A program made the position numbers and the translations under genes. 35,195 nt of DNA, from positions 1 to 35,195 of IMG/VR virus record IMGVR_UViG_3300025155_000021, one strand, 5' to 3'. This document shows, one piece after another, positions 35,035 to 35,195 of this stretch (positions within the stretch are counted from its first letter, which is position 1; the number at the start of each line of letters is the position of its first letter). The DNA is from a virus. The notes under the pieces were generated by a model, which saw only the letters and a list, made by a program, of their open reading frames with translations, did not search any database and had not been told where the DNA came from.

Positions 35035-35195
35035 TCATAACGCCGCCTTGAACTGCTCCCGCGTGACGGGAGGTTTCCCTTCGAGGACGCGCAGACGGTT
35101 CTCGTGATTGAACGCAGCGAGGAATGCCTTGCGAAGGAACGCATCGAGATCGGCCTTCGCTTCCTGCGCTGCTATCTCTTCGGCGGGCGGAGGCA
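35035..35195 (-). CDS. C-terminal end of a phage structural-region protein (5' part outside the window)
   Basis: The frame enters from the right edge and ends in a TGA at 35035. The visible 52 residues (AEEIAAQEAKADLDAFLRKA, FLAAFNHENRLRVLEGKPPVTREQFKAAL) are helical. The motif N-H-E-N-R-L-R-V-L-E-G-K-x-x-x-T-R-E-Q-F is seen at the ends of small phage proteins in tail gene regions. The function is unknown. The 40 bases after it hold only an uncertain 19-codon ORF. Confidence 0.6.
   Translation of the reverse strand, partial: PPPAEEIAAQEAKADLDAFLRKAFLAAFNHENRLRVLEGKPPVTREQFKAAL

Overview
The window looks like about 35 kb of a tailed phage (or prophage) genome of roughly 58-60% GC from a Gram-negative host. 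It has lambda-type terminase genes at the left, a replication and nucleic-acid-modification block, a lambdoid-style divergent control point, a long operon of small accessory and recombination genes, a lysis cassette and tail-fibre genes. Nearly all genes are packed with ATGA, GTGA or TAGTG stop/start overlaps and strong GGAGG ribosome binding sites. Lipoproteins with lipoboxes and a GH108-type endolysin fit a Gram-negative host, but the host itself cannot be named. No portal, capsid, tail-tube or integrase gene is visible. TerL runs off the left edge and a structural operon enters from the right edge in the same direction, so the window is probably a linear cut of a circularly permuted genome whose head and tail genes lie outside it.

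Layout. (1) 1-11337, minus strand: from right to left come two small ORFs, an SF2 helicase, an endonuclease VII-like HNH protein, an N4/N6 methyltransferase, a second HNH protein, a DnaB-like helicase, a replisome organiser, a VRR-NUC nuclease, small proteins, a probable lipoprotein moron with its own promoter and terminator, a GpZ-like tail protein, a ParB-like protein, TerS and TerL. (2) 11338-12245, plus strand: two genes behind a TTGACA promoter. (3) 12275-14028, minus strand: a small HTH repressor, a ribbon-helix-helix protein, an HNH endonuclease, a zinc protein and a C5-methyltransferase-like protein. (4) 14035-14109: divergent promoters, each with the same ATTCCGCC element in its spacer. 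(5) 14117-23068, plus strand: a phage tRNA, a heavily structured untranslated stretch and about 23 small genes. These include an Acb2/Tad1-like anti-defence candidate, an 18-bp-repeat solenoid protein, a putative annealing protein and a PD-(D/E)XK nuclease. (6) 23051-26765: a 3.7-kb transposon with 18-bp inverted ends and an 8-bp target duplication. It carries an IS1-family transposase, a tRNA whose anticodon reads UUA, a membrane protein, a DUF5343-like protein and two small proteins. (7) 26830-35195, minus strand: lysis and small membrane genes, endolysin, a beta-helix tailspike with a signal peptide, and tail-fibre or adaptor proteins.

How the parts fit. The leftward operon supplies replication, DNA modification and packaging. 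The rightward operon looks like the early accessory, recombination and counter-defence set. The right-hand leftward operon is the end of the late cluster (fibres, then lysis). The most unusual content is the transposon: a tRNA-Leu-like ochre-suppressor candidate travels with a transposase, and the promoters of the transposase and of a small basic protein carry related palindromic operator-like boxes. Next in interest are the structured RNA after the phage tRNA, a tRNA-Leu(UAA)-like gene without the long variable arm, and the 22-unit Gly-x-Gly-Ile solenoid gene.
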